A DNA stretch of 64,000 nt from Phylloscopus collybita. Lineage: Eukaryota; Chordata; Aves; Passeriformes; Phylloscopidae. The position numbers and the translations under genes were made by a program. Of the stretch, positions 1 to 11,376 are shown in pieces. The stretch covers positions 3,336,501 to 3,400,500 of the forward strand of contig JAJNNQ010000005.1 in the NCBI GenBank assembly GCA_027886175.1, read 5' to 3'. Within the stretch, counting starts at the first letter, position 1, and each line of letters starts with the position of its first letter. The notes beneath the pieces were generated by a model. That model was not told the DNA's origin and did not search any database. It was given only the letters and a program-made list of their open reading frames with translations.

Positions 1-66
1 TGGAAAAAGAAAAACCCAAAAGTAAAAAAAAAACAAACAAAAACAACAAAACAAAACAAAAAAAAG
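1..66. repeat. A-rich low-complexity tract
   Basis: The first 66 bases are almost only A with scattered C and a few G, as an imperfect mix of AAAAC and AAAC units. The tract is cut by the window edge, so its full length and any retroelement attached to it cannot be judged. Confidence 0.8.
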
Positions 67-1785
67 CTTTAGGGAATAATTTCATTTGCTTCATTTGGGT
101 TTTAGTTCATGAACATGCATATTCAACTGTAATGAGTACTTTGCTTCCTGTTATTTAGGTTGTATATCTTTCTAAAGCTTTTCTCAGCCACGACTAGAGG
201 CTTTTTTCCTTTCAGTGCAGAACAAATCAAGTGCAGAATCCCTCACTGAGAGCCAAGCAAGCCCTACAAGATGCTGAGACAACCACAAGACCTCAAGGCT
301 CCGTTGCTTCTCTCTGATGCTTTTCCTGTTAAATTTCTCTGCCTTGTTCCACTTCCCCAGTCCAGCCACCATTAAAGACACAAGGTTTAAATTTAAAAAA
401 ACCCAAGAAATTGTCCCCTCACACAATTCCACATTCCTGCAGTGATGCTGATGCCTCCTGCACCAACAGTGCTCTGCCCAAGCCCAGCTCACCAGGCTGA
501 GCTCTTGCTGCTGGGGCCAGCAGAGGATGGTTGTGCATTGCTTTGTGTTTCTCAACATGGAACACACCAGGCTGCTGTGGAGAAACTTTCAAATCAATTA
601 ATCAATGTGTTCACTAACAGAACTGGCAGGGATTTGCACTGCTGGCTTACAGGAGGGGCAGGGAAATCAGCATCAGCTCCTGGTTCAGCCCTTCAGCACA
701 GCACCAGCTTTAAGCCTGTAGTTAACATCTTGCCCTCCCAGAAGGTTTTAGAGTTCCAGACAGGCTCTTTGTGTACTCTTTCCCCTCAGCAAGCACCAGG
801 TTTCATGCACAGTCACTCTCTGGGTGTCTGTTTCTGTCCAACACCTCTCAGCAAGGGCATCCCAGTTCCTCCCCTCACCCCTGGGTCACCCACAGGAATG
901 GCCAAGCTCAGACGTGTCAGGAAAAACAAAGCAATGCCAGTGAGCATTTTAATGTCTCAGGAACGAACAAAGCCATGAAAAGAGCTAAAAGCTAAGCAAA
1001 GCTTTATGGAAAGAGTTAGAGCAGGGCAAAGTACTCTGCTGTGTGCTGGGGAGAATCAGATTAATCTCTCATGCACGAGCCTCTCGGTCCTGGAAAGCAG
1101 AGCTGGCTGGGCTCAGGTCATGCCCCACCATCTCAAAGAGGCCCCACCAGCAGTGAGGGTTTATTTCTGCAGGGATGGGGCATTTTTTAAGACAACTCCA
1201 TCCCCTGCATTGCCCCAGAGAGAGAGAGAGAACAAGTTTAGGATTTGGTCACCTCAGCCTGTGCAGACAAGAAACCCCTGCTGAAAATGCTTTGATTTCT
1301 CACCCTGACTGATACAAGTCACATCAGCTCCTTGGCTTGGGCTCAGTATCCCCTGTGCAAGCAAAAGAGGCTGAAATCTGCAGCAAGTGTGATGTGGGGC
1401 CACATGTCAGACACCCCAGGGCTCTGTTTGCCAGCCTGCAGCGCCCCAGAGGCTGCAGGGTCACAGCCCCATCCCCTGGCAAGGGTTTGTTTTCTCTCCC
1501 ACCTCTGTTTCTTACTGAAACCTGCTCTGCAAGAATAGAAATGGCTTCATTAGCCAAAGCACCACGGGTTCTGCTGCTCCTCCTCTGCATTCATTGCTCC
1601 CTCAGCAGGTGCCTCAGAGATGAGCTCGTTCTGGGAGGGGCAGCTCCAAACCAGCACTGAGGGTTTGTGAACAATAACAATAACACAGCTTTCAGAAATA
1701 AAGGCCAAGGCCAACAATTCAGGGAGGTGTAAAACTCTCTGACCAAGAGGAGCCCCCTGGATATCTATGAGAAGGGAGATTTGAA
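67..1785. other. Unique non-coding DNA, no gene seen
   Basis: This stretch has no recognisable repeat apart from a short AG run near 1217-1232. The longest open frame (442-978, plus strand, 178 codons) has no domain, no plausible signal peptide and ordinary genomic composition. I read it as intergenic or intronic sequence. Confidence 0.6.
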
Positions 1786-2012
1786 TGAGATTTTAGGAGG
1801 AAAAAGAGAAAAATGAGATTTTTGGGTGGGCAGGCCCTGGCACAGGGTGCCCAGAGCAGCTGGGGCTGCCCCTGGATCCCTGGCAGTGCCCAAGGCCAGG
1901 CTGGAAGGAGCTTGGAGCAGCCTGGGACAGTGGGAGGTGTCCCTGCCATGGCAGGGGTGGCACTGGGTGGGATTTATGGTTCCTCCCAACCCAAACCAGT
2001 CTGAGATCCTTC
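1786..2012 (+). mobile_element. CR1 LINE 3' fragment, first of two adjacent copies
   Basis: The sequence follows the 3' untranslated end of avian CR1 in plus orientation. In order it has the GCCCTGGCACAGGGTGCCC block, the GATCCCTGGCAGTGCCC block, the CCAAGGCCAGGCTGGA block, GGAGCAGCCTGGGACAGTG, and a terminal CCAACCCAAACCA. The 5' part and both open reading frames of the LINE are missing, as is usual for 5'-truncated CR1. Frames on either strand here are shadows of the repeat. Recognition is from knowledge of the CR1 family; the exact subfamily is not assigned. Confidence 0.88.
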
Positions 2013-2178
2013 CCTGGAAGTGTCCAAGTGTCCAAGCTGTGGCTGTCCTGGATCCCTGGCAGTGTCCAAAGCCAGGCTGGACAGGGCTTGGAGCAGCCTG
2101 GGACAGTGGAAGGTGTCCCTGCCCAAGGACACTGGATGAGCTTTAAGGTCTCTTCCAACCCAAACCAATCTGGGATCT
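2013..2178 (+). mobile_element. CR1 LINE 3' fragment, second adjacent copy
   Basis: A second CR1 3' end follows directly in the same orientation, from the AAGCTGTGGCTG block through GGAGCAGCCTGGGACAGTG to CCAACCCAAACCAATCTG. It lacks the upstream GCCCTGGCACAGG block. It could be an internal tandem duplication of the first copy or an independent insertion into its tail. The two differ at many positions, which argues against a very recent duplication. Confidence 0.85.
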
Positions 2179-5100
2179 GACCCAGCCAAATCCTTGTCCC
2201 TTCTGCCTGTTCACTCTGCTCCTGAGATGCTCACTCAGGATCCCACCCCAGTGCTGACACTTCACCTGGCAACCACTCCTCCTGCACAGATTTATGATTT
2301 TTAATTATAAGGTGAGAGCATAATAGAAGCCATTCTTTGCTAGCCATAAACTTATTTCTCTTCTAGGGCTGCTCAGGGCTGTCCTGATTTATTTCAGAGA
2401 AGGGTGCCCCACTGACTACCAGAGAAATGAACTTCCTCAGAGCTGAAGCGTGACAGCGCAAAAAAAAAAAAAAAAAAAAAAAAAAAGCTCAGAGAAAACA
2501 ACAAAAGAAATGTTATTACATTTGTAAAAATGAATAAAATTAGATCTTGAAAATATGTGGAGCAGTAATACTGCATGGAGATCAAGAAAATATACAGAAT
2601 AAATGAAAAAATAATTCTCTTCTATCCAAACAGTGCTACAGCATCAAGGTTGTGTCTGTGGAGAATACAATCTAATTCACCTGCTTTCATTCTTGTGATC
2701 TTTCACATTTCAAAAGAAAACAACAGATGAAAAATTCAATACTGCATTTACTCTATAAAAGTGAAGAAAAGGTCATTTATTGGCCTTTTTCATTATTAAT
2801 ATCTGTCTAGGCTCCTATTTTAAATACAAAGAATCTTTGTAACAGCCATTTATGTTCAAGGCCTCAAAGTTGTTTTACAAGTGGTCTCAAATACATCTGC
2901 TCAGTTGAAATAAATCTCATCCTTTCAAATTAATCATGCTTGTTTCAGCTTTTTGCAAGGAAAAAAAAATAAAAAAAGACAAAAGAACACTATCATAACA
3001 CAAGGCAGCCTTTCCAGAATTCAAGTTGAACTGAGGCAAATGAGATGGCAAATCAATACTGAATCCAACAGAAAGAGAAATTCAGGCACTGAGCTCCTGT
3101 TCTAGAGCTTTTGAAAAACTTCATTATCAATGATTTCAATTTGTATTTTTTTGAATTAAGGCTTTTAACGTGAATAAAATGTTACTGAATTTAACAGAAA
3201 TGGCCCTCACTACCACAAAAGAGTTTGGATCAAATGATGGGTTAGAATGAAAAAAAAAAAAGAATTAAAATTAATAATAATAAAAATATAAAAACACCAA
3301 ACCACAATGATTTTCAAGCCTAAAACTTGGCTCCCCCTTTTCCTCCAGCCCCAGGCACCGAGCTTAAACCTTCACCCCACCTCTATAGCCCAGGGAGCAC
3401 AATCCTGTTCTCATCCCTCAGTGTTCCCTTCCTGCTGGGAACAGGGGAGCTGAGGGAAAGCACTCACCACAGGGAGCTTCCCTCTGAGTCAGCACATTCT
3501 GCAGCCTCAGCAGCCAGGAAAACCTCATAAAACTGCTCAGAAATCCCTGTGTGGGATGGGAAATCCCTCTGCCTTCGGGGGGGGAGGCTCAGCACCATAA
3601 AATGTGTCACACAGCTGGGCTGGGTGTGAGAAACTCCAGTCACAGAGGGAATGACTGACCTGGTGTGGGAAATGGGGAGGAAATCACCCTGCTTACAAAC
3701 AGTCCTGTCGTTTGGGTAAATTTAGGGAGAAAACCAGGGAAATGAAAGAGGGAGACCAAGATGGAGAGGTCAGCAGCAGTGGAAATGAGAGTCCCCCCAT
3801 CCTACATGAATAATTCAGAAGTTAAGATTTCATTTCTAAAACCCCTATTTACATGGATGCATTGAAAGACACTCCTCCAGGCTCATATCTGGCTTTTGTT
3901 TTAAAGAGACTGCCCAGAAGTTTGCAGGAATATGATCCATCCCAACATCTCCACTGCTGAAATAATTCCTTGTGTAATTCTGCCAAGCCCAACCATAAAT
4001 CTATGAACTCCAGAGCTCGTGGATCCATAACTTCCAAAATAAAACAATGTAAAAAGAAACTGTGGACTTCCAGGAGCTGGTTCAATAAAATACTCCTCAT
4101 TTTTGGATCAGAGAGCAGCCAGGCAGCAACCAGTTGAATATTTGTAGGGGGTTATATGGGTTTTTTGTATGGGATTCATATTTATATCCAACTGGGTTTT
4201 TTTCCAGGATTCCTGAAGACAAAACCACAGCCCAGCCTTCCATTAACACACATTAAAGAGTGGGTTCTGAAGGGTTTTGCTCTAATTTAAGCTGAATGAA
4301 AATTTGTAGGTGTTTTCTTTTACTAATCCCAAGTGCAGAGAGTAGTTAATTCTCACTCAGCTCTTTTTTAAACTAATATTTTAGTATATTTTTGGGAAAT
4401 GAAGGGGCCAACACAAAAGAAAACAGTTGATAAACTTTGTCAAAACCAATTTAAAGGAAACAGTGCCTGTTTTTCTCTGGCTCTGGAACAAAACTTAAAA
4501 CCCACCAGAAAAAAAAAAGAAACCCAGGGAAATTTATGCTTACTCTGTTATGGGGTTGGAGAAAGTGAAAGCTGTTTAGTAACAACTCTGTGGCTCTCCT
4601 ACACCAAAATTAATTTTTACATCCAAAATACCTGCATTCTCATAATACTCAATTCTTACCTTCATGGAAACCTTACTGAGGCTGTAAATGAAGGCTCACA
4701 CCATGAAGAGCTACTATCAGAGAAATTTTTGCCTTTGACTTCCAGAAGCATAAGACTGCATTCTAAAAATATTCAATAAAGCCACTCCAAGACCATTTCC
4801 AGCCCTGTGACTCCTGGGCCTGTCCCAGTGTGTAAGGAATCCCTTCAGCTGGGCACTGAAGGCAGTCAGATGCTTCTGTGGACACTGATAACGTATTTTC
4901 CTCTCAAAATAACTCATTCAAAATAAGTGTAGTGATCCACAACATAGAACACAGAGCATTCTGGATAAGGAGTCAAAATCTTGCCCTTTCAGAAATTAAA
5001 AGTCTGGTTTGGGTCTTGTCAGGTAATTTACTCAGCCAGATAAAATCTGCTGTAGATACAGTTTTTTTGCTCATTGCCTTTCTAGGAAATCAATCCTTGT

Positions 5101-5660
5101 AATAGTACATAAAACCTAATCATTACCCAGATGAGGCCCTACTTATCAGGTCATTTGATGACATGCTGCCTAAACGAATCTCATTTATAAAGTCTTGTCT
5201 TCTCCTCTCCAAGCCAAGATTCATGACTAACACGCCTCAGTGTGCAGCATCCATAATTAGCACAACTCCCTACACCAAAACAATTCCTACACAAACCAGG
5301 GAGCAGGGAAATGCAATTGGAGCACACATCAGCAATGAAATTGGTGTTGTTTTGCTGCTGTTATCGACTCCATGGCAATAAACTCAGACATTTTTATGAT
5401 ACAAGGACATTAATGGCAGGAAGTCATCACCTTCCATCATCGCCTTTTCAGGGCAGGACCTTCTCCAAGGACAAGAACATCAAATACCAATCAGGGATGA
5501 ACTCACAGCCAGCAATGTCCCCTGTCCTGTTCACCAATTGCCCACACTCAGATTGCCACAGTCTCAGTGGGACTCATCACTCTAAAATATTTCATTTTTC
5601 TGGCAACAGTGAGTTTTGATCCATTGATAACTTTTAAATCACAAATGCTCATAGTCAAGG
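2179..5660. other. Unique AT-rich non-coding DNA, no gene seen
   Basis: No protein domain, RNA gene or dispersed repeat is recognisable. Contents worth naming are the poly(A) run at 2460-2486, smaller A-rich patches near 2961-2980 and 3250-3290, and a slightly GC-richer patch at about 3330-3600. Open frames are below 130 codons and have no family resemblance. Confidence 0.55.
2460..2486. repeat. Poly(A) tract, 27 bp
   Basis: An uninterrupted run of 27 A follows TGACAGCGC. No retroelement body with a matching target duplication is recognisable upstream, so I call it a simple homopolymer. Confidence 0.9.
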
Positions 5661-5844
5661 TCTGATTGGTGTTTGTGAGAGCTCAGAAATGAGAACACAC
5701 ATGCAGATCTTTGAATGCAATGGGACAGAATCTTCCTACAACCTGCATGAGGTGTGACCATAATTTTCCTTACCCTTCCCCACTTACACCAACCCTATTT
5801 GCAGACAAATTCCTTTCTACCAGGGAAGAGGCACTCGCAGAATT
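5661..5844 (+). repeat. 184-bp direct duplication, copy A
   Basis: This segment is repeated at 7506-7689 in the same orientation and at exactly the same length, with roughly a dozen substitutions and no gap by eye (about 93-94% identity). Homology stops abruptly on both sides. No known retroelement signature is visible, though it could belong to an uncharacterised low-copy repeat. The strand label is arbitrary. Confidence 0.85.
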
Positions 5845-7224
5845 TGAACCTCAAAGTGGTTTGTTTGGCAGATGGTGCTGCTCCTTTCCTTGTCCAGTTG
5901 TGCAGAACTAATCTACAATACATCCTTGCCTTCACAAAACCAGTTATTCTTCGTCCTGGGGACAAAAACCTCACTTTTCAAAAACCAAACCTGCCATTAA
6001 CAAACTTTTCACATCAACAGATATTGCCATGCGTGTCTTGTCTTAGATTTGTCATCAAGATGGAGCACCTCTGATAAATATTCCTGATGGGAGTCTTTCC
6101 ATCCTTATTTTAATGCCTTTTTAGCATTGCCTTTAGAGATGCAGAGAAGATGATATTTACTCAGCCGTTTCACCTTTCCCCTCCACTTCTGTGAGTGCCT
6201 CTGATAAATACTGGTAATTTCAAGACTTAATTCTGAGCCACCCCTTCCCTAACAAAAATGTTAATGTCACCATCTACCCCAGGGAGAACATTTTTGCAAC
6301 AATATTATCTCTTTCTTTTCCCAGACAGAAAGGCTGCTGGCGCATTGATAGCAAATTCTGTTTGGTGTTTTATTATGCACAATGGAAAAATATTAAATAG
6401 ATCAATAGGAAAATGAAGCTGTTGCAAGTTGATCTCCACGGAGTGAGGAAGGAAAAAAAAAAAATATGCTGGGGAAAGAAGAATTATGAGGAAAAAAAAG
6501 AAAATTAAATTTACACATCGGAGATAATAAGGCATGTCGCTTACCCTCAGCGCTTCCTCTAATCTGACTTTACTTAATTGCATTCTCTGTAAAGACACAT
6601 TGTTTCATTTCTTCCCCCAGATGGATCTTTTTGTGTTGGGGGTGGATATAGTGTAATTATTAGCTCCCAGCATTATCTCCACTTTTTATTAAAAAAAAAA
6701 AAAAAAAAAAAAAAATAAATTGTCGTGATTCTGGAAAGGGAAATTTCACGCACTGTGTAACGTCAATCATCTGTCTTTATGAGATGGAGCAGTGCTCGCT
6801 TTGCTCAGGCTGGCTCTGAGGCAGGGACACAGCCTTTCATCTGTGGTCATTTTTTAAAAAGCTGCATTCCAATCTGCTTAGCAGAAGAGCACAGCCCCGG
6901 TGCTGATCACCCACTTGAAAGGAGATTTGTGTGTGTCAATAACAGCTTTTAAGTCTGGACCTCCAGACGAAGTCAGGCTGGTGGAGAAAAACACGAGAGC
7001 AAATTTTAACGTTTCCCCTGAAAACTTCAAAGCTCTGCTTTCATTTGGGAATCTTTGTGATTCAAATCAAAGCCACTGTAGCTGAGCAGCGTCTGAATTT
7101 TGCTTTTGAGAATGTGACACTTCCTTCCACCATTATTTCGCTTGCCAAAGGAATTCCGAACAGGAAGAGAGTGCCTGTTCACAGCTCCACAACCTCTAAA
7201 CTCCTCAAACAGCCTTAAAAAACT
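5845..7224. other. Unique non-coding DNA between duplication copies; possible conserved element
   Basis: No gene is seen. The second half (about 6480-7110) is repeat-free apart from a 25-A run. It has TAATTA near 6654, TTTGTGATTCAAATCAAAG-type TCF/LEF words near 7050-7072, and scattered CpGs. That composition is often seen in conserved developmental enhancers, but no alignment was possible here, so the regulatory reading is inference. Confidence 0.4.
6691..6715. repeat. Poly(A) tract, 25 bp
   Basis: A run of 25 A follows CTTTTTATT inside otherwise unique sequence. Confidence 0.9.
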
Positions 7225-7508
7225 TAAGACAAAAAGACCTGAAATTCTGGGGGTTGGGCCTCAGGTGGTGCCAGGGAGCTTTAGGTTGGATATTGGTGAA
7301 AATTCCTTCACTGAAAGGGTGGTCAAGCATTGGAACAGCTGCCCAGGGCAGTAGAGGAGCCACAATTCCTGGAGGTGTCCAATAAATGTGTGGATGTGGC
7401 ACTTGGGGATGTGGTTTAGGGGTGAGCACAGTGGTGCTGGGGTCATGGTTGGACTCAATGTTGCCTTGGGGATCTTTTCCAACCTTAACTCTGTGATCCT
7501 ATAATTCT
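7225..7508 (+). mobile_element. CR1 LINE 3' fragment
   Basis: This is a plus-orientation CR1 3' end of a different subfamily from the one at 1.8 kb. Its blocks include TTAGGTTGGATATTGGTGAA, GAAAGGGTGGTCAAGCATTG, GGAACAGCTGCCCAGGGCAG, GTGGCACTTGGGGATGTGG, GGTTGGACTCAATG and the terminal TGTGATCCTATAATTCTG. The tail is the ATTCTATGATTCTG-like octamer region typical of CR1. The element is 5' truncated. Its last few bases coincide with the left edge of duplication copy B. Confidence 0.88.
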
Positions 7509-7689
7509 GTTTTGTGTTTGTAAGAGCTCAGAAATGACAACACACAAACAGATCTTTGAATGCAATGGGACAGAATCTTCCTACAACCTGCATGAGGTGT
7601 GACCATAATTTTCCTTACCCATCCCCACTTACACCAACCCTATTTGCACACAAATTTCCTTTTACCAGGGAAAAGGCACTCGCAGAATT
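7506..7689 (+). repeat. 184-bp direct duplication, copy B
   Basis: The second copy of the segment at 5661-5844, same strand and same length. Its left edge shares TCTG with the CR1 tail directly upstream. The flanks otherwise show no similarity to those of copy A. The central 60 bases around ACCTGCATGAGGTGTGACCA are identical in both copies. Confidence 0.85.
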
Positions 7690-9945
7690 CATTCATTTTT
7701 CATGACATGACACTTCTGTTTAGCCAAGGGGCAGTGCTGAAATCCACATCCTGCACCCCAGGAGTCTCCATCGGGCAGTAAATATTTCTGGGAATGCTGT
7801 TTGGCTCTAGACAGCCTGATCCTCTGATCAATACTCAGCAAGCTCCCAGGGAAGCTGTGGCATTTTGTCACAAAAAGGCATCAGCCACTGGGAACTCCAG
7901 GTTTTTGCATCAACAGAAATGGGCCCTAAAATGTCACTGAGAAGACAGAAATGTCCCAAGCCAAAACAGGAGAGCAAAAAGATCACGGGTCTTAGCAATT
8001 GATATGGCAGCAGAAATATTCTGGTCTCAACTCTACTGCCCTTTAAACTGGATCAAATCACCAGAGTGTAATGAAGGGAATGGAACAGCCAAAACTTCGT
8101 TAGAGTTTCAGGGATTCTCTCAAATATAAAAAAAAAAAAAAGTAAGATAAATATGTATTCATAACTGCTTTAATTATTGATCTCATAAATCTCTGTTTGC
8201 CACATACTTACAAATGCATATTTTGCATAATTTATATTATTTTCTGTGGGTTTATTATATTTGTTAGAATTCATTTACCTGTACTATTTAAATACATTTC
8301 TGAATGTATTTGCTGAGGACTGTCTGCAGAGCCCACAACACCCACTGCAAACTGAAGCCAACTGGTTTTGACTAAAAATCTGCTGCAGTTACTGTTACAT
8401 TGCTGTAACAAAACTTTAATATTTTTTCCTATATACAAGTTTTTCCAGGTCTGCTCTTGTCATAGAACCAGTGAATTTCGAATTTTAACCATTTTTTTAA
8501 TCAACAAAGTTGCATGAAGTTTATTAAATTAACCCTTATAAACACACATTTTGTTTCTCTAAATGTTGCTGCTGAATTACAGCAATGTTCAAAGAGTTTT
8601 AGAATAATCAGTGTCACTTTATAGATGGATATGCAGATGGAAGGGACAGGGAGTCACTCAGCCCTGTAAGAGCATCTGTTTAAGTACAAGAATTGAATTT
8701 TGTTTCAGTCAAGAGAAACATTACTCTGCTGCCAGAGGTCAGGAGGAGGAAAAGGAGAACCCAAGCTAACTCCATGGGATGAGAGCAGAATTTTGGGTTT
8801 TTTTAAGAAAACCCTCCCTACAGACACAAGACACAGACCATGAGCACCTCAGCAATAAATCAGCCCTAGATCAGTACTACAGGAGTCTCTGACCCACTGC
8901 AGTGGAGTTTGGCAACTTGCAGCCATCAAATATCAGTTTATTCCCCTGAACATCCTTCCCTCTCTCTGGGGAGGGACAAGGCATTTGGCTTGCCAGTGCT
9001 AATTTAACTGGTGCAGGGTTAATCTTCTGTTGTCAAAGCCTCCTTCCAGGGGAGGAAGCAAAACCCCTGAATTCACTGTGCCAGGACAGGCCACAGCACA
9101 GTGATATCTCCCTGTGTGTGCTGCACTTGTCAGCAGAAGGTAACACAGCACCCACAGGTGCTTATGGCCAAAAAAATCCCATTTGGATTGGGTTGTTCAC
9201 CTACATCCAAGAAATCACAAACTGGTGTCTTCTCCAAAAGCATCAGTGCCGAGGAAATTAATTTGGTTTTCCCAAACCATCAGAGAAGTGACATCTGAGG
9301 TACACAGGGTGTTAGCCTTATCACATCTTTCCCTTTTTACTCTTTATGAATATTATCCACTGGACTTTTGACCTCTGCATTTCTGTGCAATGTCTGCAGC
9401 TCTGTAAACATCACTGTTTATAGAGCTCTGTCACTGGTAAAATAACTTCAAACTAGGTTTTAATCACTTGTGGTTAGAACATGATTTTTTAAAGAGATTT
9501 TTTTTATTACACAAAAAAAAGAAAAGAGTTCTGGTACTTGAAGAGCTCATTCTCTTGCAGATTTATGGCATATTTAATTAGTCATTTGGAGTGCAGATCA
9601 CTGCATTCACTGAGGATCAATATATAGCAACTGACAGCAAGCTGGTAAGGAAATATGGTTGAGTTTATCAGGATAGACAAAGCCTAAATCTGAGCTGAGA
9701 GGGTGCAGATGGGAGACATGGGAACATGATCTGCCCCCAGGCATCTGCTGCTGGCTCGAGGTGAGGCACCATAGGAAAACAGCTGAGAGACAGAACAGAA
9801 AGCACAGATAGAGATACCCTAGCCTTGGTGGGATGCAGGCAGGAGAAGAATGGGAAAGTACAGCATATGCAGAAACCAAGGTCTTTGAAACGATGCAGTT
9901 TTGTAAAGATTGCCAAATCATGCTAACAATAGGCTAGCTGTACTT
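7690..9945. other. Unique non-coding DNA, no gene seen
   Basis: This stretch is AT-rich sequence with short homopolymers only (for example at 8129-8142). No dispersed repeat, RNA gene or credible exon is recognisable. Open frames are 60-104 codons with no domain. Confidence 0.55.
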
Positions 9946-10205
9946 TGTGGGGAAATTCTTGTTGAAGGCTGTGGCCTGTTTGAGCAGTACCAAGTACATA
10001 ACACTGTACCAGGAGAATAATATCAGACTTCAATGATTTCAACGCTGACTTCAACTCCTTTCTACTCTGACTTCAGCTTAGACTTCAATAAACTTTAATT
10101 TCACTTTGGACTCCGACCTATTTTTGCTCAAGCTTTGCTTAAGGCTCCCTGCTTGGATTTTTTCTGCACCCCCTCTTTTGAAGTCTCATCTCTCAGTCGT
10201 GCAGC
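9946..10205 (+). mobile_element. LTR-like fragment (tentative)
   Basis: The segment starts TGTGGGGAAATTC and has an AATAAA signal at 10087-10092, followed by a C/T-rich U5-like stretch. That order resembles the R-U5 part of an avian endogenous retrovirus LTR in plus orientation. Four copies of GACTTCA lie at 10026, 10047, 10069 and 10081. I could not find a terminal inverted repeat or target duplication, so both ends are approximate. It may instead be unique sequence. Confidence 0.35.
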
Positions 10206-11371
10206 AAGACACCCGGCCCAGCCCTGCTGGGCCAGGCAGGAACCACACAGTCCCAAGGCTCTGCTGTCCCTCTCTGTCCTCCCAGAAATGGGGAGCAGCT
10301 CTTCCAAGATCCCACCTGTGCCAAGAGGATCCCAAGCCTCCATTTCTCTTCCTCTACAGCCACCTGCATGTCTGGATTTTGGGTGCTGCACTCCCAGTGA
10401 CACCTGAGCTGAGACCACACAGAACTCGTGGCCACTGTCATCAACATAAAAATCAAATCAGCTTCTTTATAAAACACCTCATACTTTTGAATGTTAAACC
10501 TGGATTATCCAAATATAAAATATAACTGGGGGAAAAAAACCTCCCAGCAGAATATTCTCCATCCAACTGCCTAGAATTCCTTATGCTGCACAAAAAACAA
10601 AAGCTAAATTGAACACTAAATAAACTCCTGTTTATTAATGCATCGGTGGGAAGGGTTTTATTAAGGGGCCAGAAGTTAAATTGCATTCTAATAGGTAATA
10701 ATAAAGGCAATACACTGCAGTTTCTCATAATACAGTCCCAGATTCAGACACACAGCTAAGGTAACCTTCCAATTCTCTGCTTTCATTTGAGAGGCTACTG
10801 AGAACACTAGAGAATAAAAGATACTGTTGTTAGTTGTCATACTGTGCCTATAATTACTTACTTTGTTCCTGAAGCCATCACCATGATAAATTTGCAGTTT
10901 TCCCCCATCTGCCAGGAGCAGTAATGTGCAATACATTTAACAACTGAATTTGCATATAGAAAGTATCATTGACCTTTGAATTTAAAAGGACAAAGATTTA
11001 CAAGGACACCCCTTCGAAGCAAAGTGCTTCGCTTAGGAAAAAACCAACCGGCGCCAGAGGAATAAAACGCCCCGCGTGCTGCACGGAGGGGAAGCTGCAG
11101 CTTTTACAAGGAGGAGACATTTGAAACCCCTGTGAAACAGCTCCCTCGTGAGCAGCCACATCATAAAGGAAACAACTGTCAAGCACAAAGGAAAACACCG
11201 GGGCAGGGTTTGGAGAGTGCTGAGCGTCGGGGGGAGCGGGCGCTGCGGAGCAGGTGCCTCCGCTGGGAGCCACCCTGGGGAGCTGAGGCAGGGAAATGCA
11301 GGGGGACAGCCCCTGCTCTGCCTCCCAGGGTTTATCTGCCCAGCTGGCAGGAGCCTGGCTCTGCTCCCAAG
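10206..11371. other. Unique non-coding DNA with a CpG-rich patch
   Basis: No gene is recognised. The first kilobase is ordinary, partly AT-rich sequence. From about 11005 to 11285 CpG density rises sharply (I count roughly 16 in 280 bp, against about 1 per 100 bp around it). Open frames across the patch (for example 11132-11590 plus and 10998-11273 minus) have no recognisable domain. Confidence 0.5.
11005..11285. promoter_or_regulatory. Short CpG-rich patch, possible CpG island or regulatory element
   Basis: GC content and CpG count are well above the surroundings. By hand count the observed/expected CpG is about 0.6-0.7 over 280 bp. A short perfect inverted repeat, CGAAGCA-AAG-TGCTTCG, lies at 11015-11031. 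In birds such patches can be promoters of unannotated non-coding RNAs, conserved elements, or remnants of GC-rich repeats. The sequence alone does not decide between these. Confidence 0.35.
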
Positions 11372-11376
11372 CAGGG

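Noticed and set aside
442..978. 178-codon plus-strand open frame
   Set aside because: No domain, no family resemblance, ordinary intergenic composition and no exon context.
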